Shown: piece after piece, positions 35,801-43,629 of the stretch
How positions within the stretch are numbered: the first letter of the stretch is position 1
Layout: each line of letters starts with the position of its first letter
DNA from: an uncultured Lachnospiraceae bacterium
GTDB taxonomy: Bacteria; Bacillota; Clostridia; Lachnospirales; Lachnospiraceae
Reading direction: 5' to 3'
Assembly (NCBI GenBank): GCA_910584585.1
Contig: CAJUBP010000001.1
Coordinates: forward strand, 124,001 to 188,000
Length of the DNA stretch: 64,000 bases
Program-made: the position numbers and the translations under genes
The notes under the pieces: model-generated
What the model saw: only the letters and a program-made list of their open reading frames with translations
Databases searched by the model: none
What the model was told of the DNA's origin: nothing

Positions 35801-38800
35801 CGGATTATTATTGACATCCTCAATCGTTGCCATAATCTTAAAGATTTTATCATAACGTCCTACATAATTACAGTACTCTTCCTCAAGCGCACGGATATAA
35901 ACCGTTGCGTCTCCAATTCTTGCATTATGCTCATATCCGACCGCAAAATCCTGGCCTTCAATCAGTTTTGTTTCTGTTCCACCTTCTTCTTCACACCAAG
36001 TAACTGTCAGTGCGCTTTTCCCTTCTTCTACCAAAGAATCAAATGTTATATAATCACGGATATAGTCACACTCCCAGAAACCAGTTTCCGCATTTTCTTC
36101 CCCTAAATATCCTGTAGAGCCGCTAGCACCGCCTGGAGGAGCGATTCTGTCATTTTTAATCTTGACAAATTTGTCTACCGTATCCTCTGTTATCTGCCTT
36201 GGATTAATCTTAAATTCTTTGGTAAACTCTCCATAATAGTTTCCGTCGTATGCTTCATCGGCATTTCGGCTTGCAGTAACTGTCAAAGTAGGAAGCAATC
36301 TTGTTCCGCCCTTAATATCATCCTGCCAGGTATAAACATTAATGTTATTGTCAGCTTTCACTTTATAATCATATGCCGTTCCTTCTGACGCGGCCGCATC
36401 TAACTTATCAAGGGGCTGTTCTTTACAATATATCTGCAATTCCGGTTCTATTGCGTCACCTGTGTAGGGATACCCTTCCTCTTCTACTCCATCCAGGCGC
36501 ATATCATTCTCATTTTCCTTAGCCTTGGAAAGATCTCGCTGATAAATTTGGAACTCTTGTTCCCTATTTCCGCAATAATCTCCATTTAAACCTTCCTGAT
36601 CATTATCAGAAGACGTTCCTGGAGAATCAATTCCAAAAATGACCGCTTTTGCCGGAGAACTTCCGTCTTTTGTAGAATTTACCCCTTCTGGAGCTGCAGT
36701 AGCATTTTCATTCTGCTCATATCTCACCTGATAATCTTCGCCTTTTTTCAGCAGGAGTTTGGTTTCTATCCCGCTTTTAAATCTTACGGTATAATATACT
36801 TCCGGTTCCGGCGTATTGGTGACTGTTCCAACAGCATCTTTGGGGCTGTATTCCCATGGTTCCCCTCCATTCAGCTCCATCGAAACGTTATCACCAGACA
36901 AATCTCCTATAATTTGGAAATCCTTTTTAATCGTACCTTTGAAATTACCTTTACCGGTTACAGTTATTGTCGCAGTCCCTATGGTATTATTTTTCTCATA
37001 TTTCACAGTGTAGTCCGTATTAAGTACCAAATCTTCCGGCTGCTGCTCATTGCCTTCCATATCAACCGCTGTATAGCTCACCTGCAGATTGGGCCAGATA
37101 ATTTCATCTGAATCCTCCTCCATTATCGGTGAACCAGGATCTGTATATTTATCTGCATATTTCTCTCTGTCTTTTACCCAGTCCAGCACCACACTTGGAT
37201 CCACACCTGTGATTTCCACTTTGCCTTCCGCATAAGCAGCTTCAAAATCGTAGGCTTCTATTGTAAAGTCCTTTTCAATTTCCCCTTCATAATTGTCAGG
37301 ATTACCCTTTACTTTCAATTTCTGGGGACCTACCGTAATTCCTGCGCCCGTGCTTTCATCTGTATTATATTCTACACTATAATCTGTATCTTTCGTCAAT
37401 GTCTTCCCGAAATGAGTAATCTCCAGTTCTGGTTCAATGGGAAGCCCAGAATAAATGTAAGTTCCTGCAATGCCGGTTATTCCCGCCGGAAATACAATGT
37501 TATACTCATTCTTTACTAAATCATCTGTTGATAAATTCAGGGGAATAATGTCAAATTCTACAGTGGCTTTATTATAATAATTCCCTGTACCAATAATATC
37601 GGCAGTTGCTTTTCCTGTATCTTCAGTCGTTACATTAATGGTTGTATAATTTTCGATAGTATAATCCGTCTCATGCGTCAGCTTCGTTCCATTAAATGTA
37701 ACCTCCGTATTAACCGGCTTTACCGGACTTCCTGTATAGGTCTGAGGATAAGTGATGATTTCCGTCAAAGGAGTCGTAGTATTAAAATCACTTAAATCTC
37801 CTCTGATTCTGTACTCTATCACCTTAGTGCCTTTCCAGTTCTTCACTCCCGTGATACGCAAAGTGGCTGTTCCTGGCTTTGTATTATTATTATGAACGAT
37901 CGTATAATCCTCTGGTTGAAAATTATATGAAACATCGTCTCCATTATTATAACTAATCTTTAAATCTTTAGTTACAACACCCCCTTCTGTAGGTTCAAAT
38001 TTATAGAAAATATCTTTTAAATCTGCCTCCGTTATTTCACCAAAACCTTCGTCTTCCAATGATATTCCTGTTGCTGTCACTGTCAAGTATTCAGAATCTA
38101 TACTCCGGGCTTCAATGTTAAATCTTCCTGTTGTTTCGCCCTCAAAATTGTTCTGTCCAATAATTCTAACTTCTGCTCCTGTTTGAGCATCAATTGGCTT
38201 TCCAACTGGTTCCAAAACAAAGTCTACCCCTTCTGTTAAAGTCACTGTTCCAAGCGTAATTGTCACTGGAGGCGTAATCACTTTTCCTGTATAAATTACA
38301 GGTGAGCTAACTCTAATGGAGGTTCCATCTGTAATAGTTCTTTGGGTTATCTCAAATGTCTTGCTAACCGTACCGCTGTAATTACCAATACCATTAATTT
38401 TCATTGTTGCAGTACCAACATTTTGATTGTCTTCATAGGTAATATCGTAGTCTCTGCCTTTTATAAGAGGTGTAAGTGTGCCGCCCTGGCTTAAACTCAC
38501 ATTAACACGAGACTGTTCAATCGGTTTCCCTTCGTACTTTTTGGAATCTTCGAAGTTATTCACGATTATATTATCCTCTGTAATTGGCATTTCAGCTATT
38601 GTAAACGTCTTATTCACACTTCCAGTAAAGTTACCCTTACCTTTTACCGTCACTGTTCCTGTTCCTGCATTCGTATTATTAGAATAGGTGTATTCTACTT
38701 CTGATGATGACAAATTTTGACTCTTATATGTCACCGTGGGAGTGGGCTTATGTGCCGTGCCAGTATATGTATAATTTTCCGTCACATCACTGACTGTCAC

Positions 38801-40210
38801 ATTATTGCCCGACTCTATGCTTCTTGGATTGATTGTATACTTAACCGTAAGGGTGCCAGCCTGTATTTTTCCACTGCCAGTCGATTTGACGATAATCTCA
38901 TGCTCTTTTGCATCTGTGTGATTGGTTTTGCTTGAATATTCAAGGGTATAGTCTGTTCCCAATATATAAGTTGAACCGTCTCCTACTTTAACATTTACTT
39001 TATCTTTCTTGGACTCACGATCATAAGTATATGTTTCATCAACTGTTACACCTATGCTGTCCAATGTGGGGGAATAAATTTCAAACTTCAAACTCATCGT
39101 CCCCGTATATCCATTCTCTCCCCTAATATTAACCGTGGCTGTACCCTGCTTAGTATTCCCTATATACCCAGTTATACTGTAATCTTCACCAAGCACTAAA
39201 GGTTTCTCTCTTCCATAATCAGGATCATACAACTTTATATCATCCTCCGTCAGTACCACTGGCTTTGTAGAACCCTGAAAAGGTTTAGCAGGTATCGGTT
39301 CCGCCTGTTGTATTTGCTTGTTAATATCGTAACCACCTGCTGCAGCCGTAAGATGTTTCTTTACTGTAAACTCAATCGCATTACTTTCAAGCTGTCCAAA
39401 TCGTTTTCCTTTTCCCAATGCATATACCTGGGCTTTTGAATCTTTACGGCTAGCACGTTCTGTATTCCTGTAACGAAGTTCATACTCTTCTTTTTGAATA
39501 TCGTCGATTCCCTCATAACTCACTTTCAGACTCGATAACGATGTTCCTGTCAATTCCAATGGTTTTCCAGTATATGGCAATACTTGGGTTACATTGCCAG
39601 TCAATATAAACTTTTCTCTCTCAATTTTCGTTATATGATAAGTTCCTGTTGCATTTCCTGTATAATCCCCCTCTCCTTTTATTGTTACTGTTACTTCCTT
39701 AGGACTAGAATCATTGCTCCCCATATTATTGTCACTTAATGTATAACTGTAATCCACTCCGGAATTTAGAAATTCGCCATCAACTTCCACTATCATTTCT
39801 TCAGGCAGAATATTGGTGCCGCTTCCCTGTACATATTTCATATTCTCAGTTACTGTCACCGTCGCCTTTCCAGTAAAATCTTTAGGCTTGATTGGAAAGG
39901 TAGCAGTTTCCGTTCCCACACATGTCACACCGTCTCCAATAACCGTGACCGTCCCGCCTGAATCTACATGAATATTCTCTCCCCATTCTACCGAATATCC
40001 CGAAGTAAGCTCATTACCATCGAAATCCGTCACCTTAATTGAAGGATATTTCGCAGTTCCGTCAAACGTAATATCTTGCTCTACAACCTCTACCATATTA
40101 ATGCGCACAGCTTCTGCACGCACCGTAAACCCGGACAAATCCACCATCCCGGCTATCATGCAGACACTCAACAGCAACGCCATGATCCTCTTCCCAACAT
40201 CCTTATACAT
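32900..40210 (-). CDS. Giant secreted repeat protein (2436 residues), putative adhesin
   Basis: A signal peptide (IMALLLSVCMIAGMVDLSGF, cleavage near RAEA) is followed by roughly two dozen beta-rich repeats of 75-120 residues. Each contains a Y-[TS]-G-x-[PA]-x-x-P-type opening, a G-x-D-Y-x-[VIL]-x-Y-x-N-N centre and a G-x-G-N-Y-x-G-T ending (for example TVKGKGNFTGSVNKTF). These resemble Ig-like or MBG-type repeats of Clostridial surface proteins. Residues after about 2240 are two fibronectin-III-like domains (MTLSWNKNDVVSGYEIYNS, VTVKWKKVKGATQYEVYRS) with a very Lys-rich end. There is no sorting signal or membrane anchor, so the basic tail may hold it at the wall. It is followed by the sortase and LRR genes on the same strand. 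Confidence 0.85.
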   Translation of the reverse strand: MYKDVGKRIMALLLSVCMIAGMVDLSGFTVRAEAVRINMVEVVEQDITFDGTAKYPSIKVTDFDGNELTSGYSVEWGENIHVDSGGTVTVIGDGVTCVGTETATFPIKPKDFTGKATVTVTENMKYVQGSGTNILPEEMIVEVDGEFLNSGVDYSYTLSDNNMGSNDSSPKEVTVTIKGEGDYTGNATGTYHITKIEREKFILTGNVTQVLPYTGKPLELTGTSLSSLKVSYEGIDDIQKEEYELRYRNTERASRKDSKAQVYALGKGKRFGQLESNAIEFTVKKHLTAAAGGYDINKQIQQAEPIPAKPFQGSTKPVVLTEDDIKLYDPDYGREKPLVLGEDYSITGYIGNTKQGTATVNIRGENGYTGTMSLKFEIYSPTLDSIGVTVDETYTYDRESKKDKVNVKVGDGSTYILGTDYTLEYSSKTNHTDAKEHEIIVKSTGSGKIQAGTLTVKYTINPRSIESGNNVTVSDVTENYTYTGTAHKPTPTVTYKSQNLSSSEVEYTYSNNTNAGTGTVTVKGKGNFTGSVNKTFTIAEMPITEDNIIVNNFEDSKKYEGKPIEQSRVNVSLSQGGTLTPLIKGRDYDITYEDNQNVGTATMKINGIGNYSGTVSKTFEITQRTITDGTSIRVSSPVIYTGKVITPPVTITLGTVTLTEGVDFVLEPVGKPIDAQTGAEVRIIGQNNFEGETTGRFNIEARSIDSEYLTVTATGISLEDEGFGEITEADLKDIFYKFEPTEGGVVTKDLKISYNNGDDVSYNFQPEDYTIVHNNNTKPGTATLRITGVKNWKGTKVIEYRIRGDLSDFNTTTPLTEIITYPQTYTGSPVKPVNTEVTFNGTKLTHETDYTIENYTTINVTTEDTGKATADIIGTGNYYNKATVEFDIIPLNLSTDDLVKNEYNIVFPAGITGIAGTYIYSGLPIEPELEITHFGKTLTKDTDYSVEYNTDESTGAGITVGPQKLKVKGNPDNYEGEIEKDFTIEAYDFEAAYAEGKVEITGVDPSVVLDWVKDREKYADKYTDPGSPIMEEDSDEIIWPNLQVSYTAVDMEGNEQQPEDLVLNTDYTVKYEKNNTIGTATITVTGKGNFKGTIKKDFQIIGDLSGDNVSMELNGGEPWEYSPKDAVGTVTNTPEPEVYYTVRFKSGIETKLLLKKGEDYQVRYEQNENATAAPEGVNSTKDGSSPAKAVIFGIDSPGTSSDNDQEGLNGDYCGNREQEFQIYQRDLSKAKENENDMRLDGVEEEGYPYTGDAIEPELQIYCKEQPLDKLDAAASEGTAYDYKVKADNNINVYTWQDDIKGGTRLLPTLTVTASRNADEAYDGNYYGEFTKEFKINPRQITEDTVDKFVKIKNDRIAPPGGASGSTGYLGEENAETGFWECDYIRDYITFDSLVEEGKSALTVTWCEEEGGTETKLIEGQDFAVGYEHNARIGDATVYIRALEEEYCNYVGRYDKIFKIMATIEDVNNNPPEYMTLNYDHDVYYGVEPVFPDLIFEDRSGMQCEGDTEPKILKEGEDFEIVTSANQGSTAEISKNNTGIGREDDEVEEFRPTVVVRGIDCYKGVVTRYYNIIKKNFSDSESGITLVFGGDVINDEPYENAYVYNGAPMEPSFEIYNNDFKKMGTDGYTPNAANRRLIKDQDYRIVEWKNNDKLSEGETKASVTVEGIGEHYEGQATFYFSIIPQPIEGVRVDFEKNQTFDRTAKEPELTVTFGGNTLTEGTDYTVAYENNINVSTAVETEVEKPAVVLTGIGGFGGTSRITFNILPEDIANEEDIEATGRAIYKEGEEVVPELQVRAKDGTELVLDVDYTVDPYTGETGINVSGVATIHGIGNYTGSRDVAFRMYPPEGDFRIEEIEPQEFRNAPIKPEVKVFLDVDEELSIQLIEGTDYVLEYDNIINAGVDSAVVIAKGLGYFAEQNKQAATRFTITPKSIGSEGTIDSAMTLSSIEPQWYGGRPIVPGVELKFQPSSQQQPVIREGEETNNPVTLIQGTDYRVTAVNNTMVGEATATITGIGNYTGTIETKFRIHGNMNMVDVAPIPTQDYTGSPVTPVPQVSIGGKALVEGTDYEITYSDNVDRGTATITITGTEDWYFGTKIVKFDIARELSSETAVRGVAAVYTYTGAAITPPVRVEDDGNLLVSGVDYDIAYSENVNAGTATITITGKGKYTGGTTASFKISPQQLGRARISPVSDQIYNGQEQNPPITVTAGNTTLENGKDYSVVYVNSAAPGMASVIVKGEGNYTGTQTVNYNIKVPEITGVKVSKYTNKSMTLSWNKNDVVSGYEIYNSKNRRAVRVNKPTTAKGTVSKLKAGTAQTFRVRAYVNKDGQYYYGPFTSVKGATAPNSTKISSLKSAKKKQVTVKWKKVKGATQYEVYRSTSKKGKYKKLATTKKTSYTDKKATGGKKYYYKIRVCKKIDKKNYYSSYSAVKSVKAKK

Positions 40211-40518
40211 CGCTCATTCCTCCTTGCTTCATCCCACACGCATATTTCGTTCTATCTATATTTATATTATTAATTTTTTTCGGCAATTTTGCCTGTTTCT
40301 TTAACTGTTTTCACCGTTTTTTCATTATTTTCCTGAATACCTTCCATAAATACAGTAAAGAATACGAAGAACCACATCCGGAACAGCTTTATCTTTTGTA
40401 GTAGTGGTAGAACCGTAGCCTGACTGTCCCGGATGCAATACTCCGTTTAGAAATTATAACACATTTTTCGCAAGAATGCTATTTTTTTACGAATTTCTTT
40501 TATAAATTTTTTCTATGT
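40211..40518 (-). promoter_or_regulatory. Leader and promoter region of the giant repeat gene
   Basis: About 300 bases with a TATAAT on the minus strand (near 40455-40460, weak -35). After it comes a 12-pair stem CATCCGGGACAG/CTGTTCCGGATG (40375-40386 with 40424-40435) closing a 37-base loop. No T run follows, so it is not a plain terminator. I could not match it to a c-di-GMP or other known riboswitch. Confidence 0.5.
40325..40438 (-). CDS. Possible 37-residue leader ORF before the giant gene
   Basis: From a TTG at 40438 the frame is open for 37 codons (HPGQSGYGSTTTTKDKAVPD, then VVLRILYCIYGRYSGK). It covers exactly the leader hairpin. GGAG lies only two bases before the TTG, so translation is doubtful. 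Reported because the composition is protein-like and the frame fills the structured part. Confidence 0.25.
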   Translation of the reverse strand: MHPGQSGYGSTTTTKDKAVPDVVLRILYCIYGRYSGK

Positions 40519-40538
40519 CGAAATTTGACGAAATTTGT
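40519..40538. promoter_or_regulatory. Direct repeats CGAAATTTGA/CGAAATTTGT, possible operator
   Basis: Two adjacent ten-base direct repeats, differing only in the last base, followed by CG. They lie 13 bases upstream of the -35 of the plus-strand accessory operon, a fitting place for a regulator. Confidence 0.45.
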
Positions 40539-40551
40539 CGTATAAAAACAT

Positions 40552-40580
40552 TTGATTAGTAGCTTTATTAACAGTATTAT
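40552..40580 (+). promoter_or_regulatory. Sigma-A promoter of the kinase/CFI-box/QueC-like operon
   Basis: TTGATT-N17-TATTAT with ideal spacing. The start of transcription would be near 40587, eight bases before a short ORF and about 78 bases before the kinase start. Confidence 0.65.
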
Positions 40581-40594
40581 TATATGGTAGATAT

Positions 40595-40663
40595 ATGAAA
40601 ATTTCTACAGAAGAACTTAAAACCATAGCCATAGATACAGAGAATAATTTAGGAAACAATTGA
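40595..40663 (+). CDS. Possible 22-residue leader or precursor peptide
   Basis: An ATG at 40595 opens MKISTEELKTIAIDTENN and ends in LGNN, two bases before the kinase ATG. There is no good ribosome site (GGTAG at a short distance), and the transcript would begin only about eight bases earlier. It may be a leader peptide, a precursor for the enzymes downstream, or chance. The close fit to the kinase start is the main reason to list it. Confidence 0.3.
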   Translation: MKISTEELKTIAIDTENNLGNN

Positions 40664-40664
40664 T

Positions 40665-41675
40665 ATGCTCAATATCATAAAAAGGAAATGTCTCCGTCCA
40701 CTAAGGATAAGCGATTATCAAAAATATGTAAGTTATATACACGACATACCTGAAAAAGAATTTTTTGTAAAAGCACAAATAGTTGACAAAGGCTACTCAG
40801 CAGATGCCAAATATCGCATTCTAACCAAAAGCGGACAATTTCTTATGTTAAAAATATCAGATATTGAAAAATACTCTGATTTCAAGCAACAATTTGAATA
40901 CTTGTTATTACTTAAGAAAAATGGCATTAAAACTTCCTACCCTGTTTCCTTCGGACAATGTAATAACAGAAAGAATGTCTACTTATTGTGTAATTGGATT
41001 GAAGGGATACCATTAGATGAGCTATTACCAAAATTAAGCATCAGACAACAATACAATATAGGACGAAAAGCTGGACTACTGATGAAAACAATACATACAA
41101 CAAACATACTGCCCAATCACTCCTATCCAGCTTTATCATTTCTAGAAATACATCAATTACGCATCCAAAAATATATGGGTTACATAAATCGAAAAGGTGA
41201 TTCTCAAGAACTTCGGTTACTCTATGAGTATGTAAAGTCTCATATAAACTGTATTCAGGAATTACCATCATGTTTCCTGCACGGAGACTTCCACATTGGA
41301 AATCTAATTCTAACGGAACAGAAAGATTTAGATGCAATCGACTGGATACCATTCTTTATTGGAAAGCCATGGGAAGATTTTATCAGAATTATCGTCAGTG
41401 GAGAAGCAAGCGCTCTATTTGCGGCCGGACAAATTGACGCATATTTTTCTGATAATATCCCAGTTGATTTTTGGATGACATTGGCAGTGTATACTGCAAG
41501 CTATCAATTTGAAATCATTGATTGGGAGAAACCTGTGATATATAAAGATATTTGTTTTGCAGAACACCAACGGAATCTTGTTATCAGACAATATCAAAAT
41601 ATGACCACAAAGATTCCTCTATATTATAAAAAAGCAAAATCTTTACTATGGGGAGGAAATTACAATGAGCATTAA
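40665..41675 (+). CDS. Aminoglycoside-phosphotransferase-fold kinase
   Basis: 336 residues. The N-lobe Lys is in MLKISDIEKY, the hinge near VYLLCNWIEGIPLDE, the catalytic loop HGDFHIGNL (206-214) and the metal Asp in LDAIDW (225-227): all APH-family features are intact. The substrate is unknown; APH-fold kinases act on sugars, amino acids, antibiotics and peptides. AGGA precedes the ATG by about 11 bases. It overlaps the CFI-box gene by 11 bases, so the two are coupled. It is AT-rich and on the strand opposite to its neighbours, which suggests transfer. Confidence 0.85.
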   Translation: MLNIIKRKCLRPLRISDYQKYVSYIHDIPEKEFFVKAQIVDKGYSADAKYRILTKSGQFLMLKISDIEKYSDFKQQFEYLLLLKKNGIKTSYPVSFGQCNNRKNVYLLCNWIEGIPLDELLPKLSIRQQYNIGRKAGLLMKTIHTTNILPNHSYPALSFLEIHQLRIQKYMGYINRKGDSQELRLLYEYVKSHINCIQELPSCFLHGDFHIGNLILTEQKDLDAIDWIPFFIGKPWEDFIRIIVSGEASALFAAGQIDAYFSDNIPVDFWMTLAVYTASYQFEIIDWEKPVIYKDICFAEHQRNLVIRQYQNMTTKIPLYYKKAKSLLWGGNYNEH

Positions 41676-42423
41676 AGATTCAATTGACAGTTCTAAAGAG
41701 AAATTAGAAGAAAATATGCGCAGACTGGAGGAACAAAAAAAGAAAGAAAAAGAAATAGATGAAATACTAGATATTGTTGGCCTGATCAGAAATGCGCCGC
41801 TCCTTACATCTCCTGCGTTAGAATTGCAACCTATTCTTCATGAAACCATGCCATATATGCAATTTATCTGGCCAAAAGTCCTCGCAAAATTGCCAGATGG
41901 CAGAACGCTTATTGGACTTGCCGCTGCTAAAGAATGCAGAAATGTTTATTCCTTTGACATTGTCCTACAAACAAACGGAACTGGCAAGGGTTCTTGGGTA
42001 AGATATATGTGGATATTTAAAAATGGAGAGGTTGCTTTCTCACAGTCAGGTGTAAACGTAACATGGGATGAAATAAAAGATTCCGGTATTACCCCATCTG
42101 AAATCCGAAAAATAATTATAGATACAATCGCATATAATTCTATTCAAGCTGAAAAATCTTCTAAGCATTGTTATATCGCCACTGCTGTATATGGCTCCTA
42201 TGATTGTCCAGAAGTGCGGATTTTACGCAGGTTCAGGGATTTTACTTTACAGAACTCCCTCTTAGGCAGGCTGTTTATCAAATCATATTATAGAATTAGT
42301 CCCATTTTACTTAAATGGTTTGGACATATCTTCTGGTTTAAACGTTTTTGTAAGTTTTTCCTCGACAAAATGATTTTTATTTTAAAAAGCAAAGGAGTCA
42401 GTGATGAAACATACAACGATTGA
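41665..42423 (+). CDS. CFI-box-CTERM domain protein
   Basis: 252 residues. Residues 1-35 are a charged coiled coil (KEKLEENMRRLEEQKKKEKE). The middle (70-135) is a beta-rich domain with SFDIVLQTNGTGKGSWVRYM. The end starts HCYIATAVYGSYDCPEVRIL at residue 168 and continues LRRFRDFTLQNSLLGRLFIK and SYYRISPILLKWFG, a clear CFI-box C-terminal domain (its biochemical role is not established) with an amphipathic or membrane-binding end. GGGGAGG precedes the ATG. The last 20 bases overlap the QueC-like gene. It is probably a structural or carrier partner of the enzymes around it. Confidence 0.85.
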   Translation: MSIKDSIDSSKEKLEENMRRLEEQKKKEKEIDEILDIVGLIRNAPLLTSPALELQPILHETMPYMQFIWPKVLAKLPDGRTLIGLAAAKECRNVYSFDIVLQTNGTGKGSWVRYMWIFKNGEVAFSQSGVNVTWDEIKDSGITPSEIRKIIIDTIAYNSIQAEKSSKHCYIATAVYGSYDCPEVRILRRFRDFTLQNSLLGRLFIKSYYRISPILLKWFGHIFWFKRFCKFFLDKMIFILKSKGVSDETYND

Positions 42424-43474
42424 CAACATCCTTACAAATAAAAGCAAACACTTAAAACTGTCTCGGCAAATTCCCTATGCTCCAACCGAAATCCATAACC
42501 GCAACCGACAAAATGCCATTGTAATGTTTTCCGGCGGTATGGACTCCACTGTCTCTCTATGGTGGGCATTGTATACATACTCTAACGTGAAAGTCCTAAT
42601 TATTGATTATAACCAACCTCATAAAATGGAAATTGAATATGCAAAAAGAATCTCAGATATGTTGAGGATTGACTACCGTATCATAAATGTAAACTTGCCA
42701 GAAAATTTTTGGGGATTGGAAAACTATCTAACACGCGGACAAGCCTGCTTTATGACGTCACTCGCCGCTTTAGATATTGGACATGAAGGAGCGGATATTG
42801 TTCTTGGCATTCTTAAAACAGATATCTACGGAGACTGTGATCGGCACTTTTTGGATTCTCTGGCAGAAGTTTTATACCATAACAACGATTGGGGCAACAT
42901 AGGAATAGCAACACCCCTGCGGGCAGTAAAAGATAAATGTGATGTAGCTGCTTTGGGATATCGTTTCGGCGCTCCTATTACTTTGTCATGGTCATGCAGA
43001 CGTCCTATCAACGGACTTCCATGTGGAAAATGCGTGCAATGTAAAGAACGAGAAAGCGCCATCCAACACTTAGAAAACCGGTATTCCATTTCTTGGAATA
43101 CAATCAAAAATTGGCAGGCCATTATGGGTTCTCCCTACCATCCAGCATTTCATAAAATATCAAGGGACTTGTTTGTTTTGACTCAGGCTTTTCTGCAAAC
43201 AAAACAATTAAAAAACGAGGTGTCAGGATGGAAATATACAGGGCCCGACGGTATAGAACGCATCGCGTCCAAAATACGCAATCCGCATTCAATTATTAAT
43301 TCCAATCAAAAATTGCCAGGAATCATGTGCCAGTACGTCCATGCATCTGGTATCTTTGATGATGGTACAATATGGGAAGTATGCATATGCAATAACGGCT
43401 CTGTTGCTGTAACCGACAATTTGCCGGATATTCACGTTATCGAACAGGAGCTTATTAAAAACGTCAAATACTAA
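42404..43474 (+). CDS. QueC-like PP-loop ATPase with C-terminal extension
   Basis: 356 residues. The PP-loop VMFSGGMDSTVSLWW (SGGMDS 43-48), KTDIYGDCDRHFLDSLAE in place of the QueC substrate loop, ATPLRAVKDKCDVAALG, and four zinc cysteines (198, 207, 210, 213 in SCRRPINGLPCGKCVQC) place it with 7-cyano-7-deazaguanine synthases. It has about 35 extra N-terminal and 135 extra C-terminal residues (ending GTIWEVCICNNGSVAVT and on), not part of QueC. No queD, queE, folE or queF is nearby, so a role in queuosine is unlikely. QueC relatives in defence systems (QatC, Cap9) do other chemistry. AAGGAG is six bases before the ATG; a GTG at 42401 is less likely. Confidence 0.85.
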   Translation: MKHTTIDNILTNKSKHLKLSRQIPYAPTEIHNRNRQNAIVMFSGGMDSTVSLWWALYTYSNVKVLIIDYNQPHKMEIEYAKRISDMLRIDYRIINVNLPENFWGLENYLTRGQACFMTSLAALDIGHEGADIVLGILKTDIYGDCDRHFLDSLAEVLYHNNDWGNIGIATPLRAVKDKCDVAALGYRFGAPITLSWSCRRPINGLPCGKCVQCKERESAIQHLENRYSISWNTIKNWQAIMGSPYHPAFHKISRDLFVLTQAFLQTKQLKNEVSGWKYTGPDGIERIASKIRNPHSIINSNQKLPGIMCQYVHASGIFDDGTIWEVCICNNGSVAVTDNLPDIHVIEQELIKNVKY

Positions 43475-43525
43475 CGAATAGTATCATATGTGCAGCGGAA
43501 ATCAAAAACACAAGAGTTTAAAGGG

Positions 43526-43559
43526 ATTTCTATTAGAAATAACTGTTTTATAAATACAG
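43526..43559. promoter_or_regulatory. Two small palindromes before the MFS gene
   Basis: ATTTCT-ATT-AGAAAT (43526-43540) and CTGT-N9-ACAG (43543-43559) lie in the 155-base gap between the QueC-like and MFS genes. They could be an operator or RNA processing site. Confidence 0.35.
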
Positions 43560-43629
43560 CAAAAAATAGAAAAAGATTTGTAACTGAAATTTTGAAATTT
43601 TTAAAACACGTGATAAATGGAGAAAAAAT

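Noticed and set aside
40375..40435. Leader stem considered as a c-di-GMP riboswitch
   Set aside because: The conserved GGGACGCAAAGC-type core and tetraloop receptor of GEMM riboswitches are absent.
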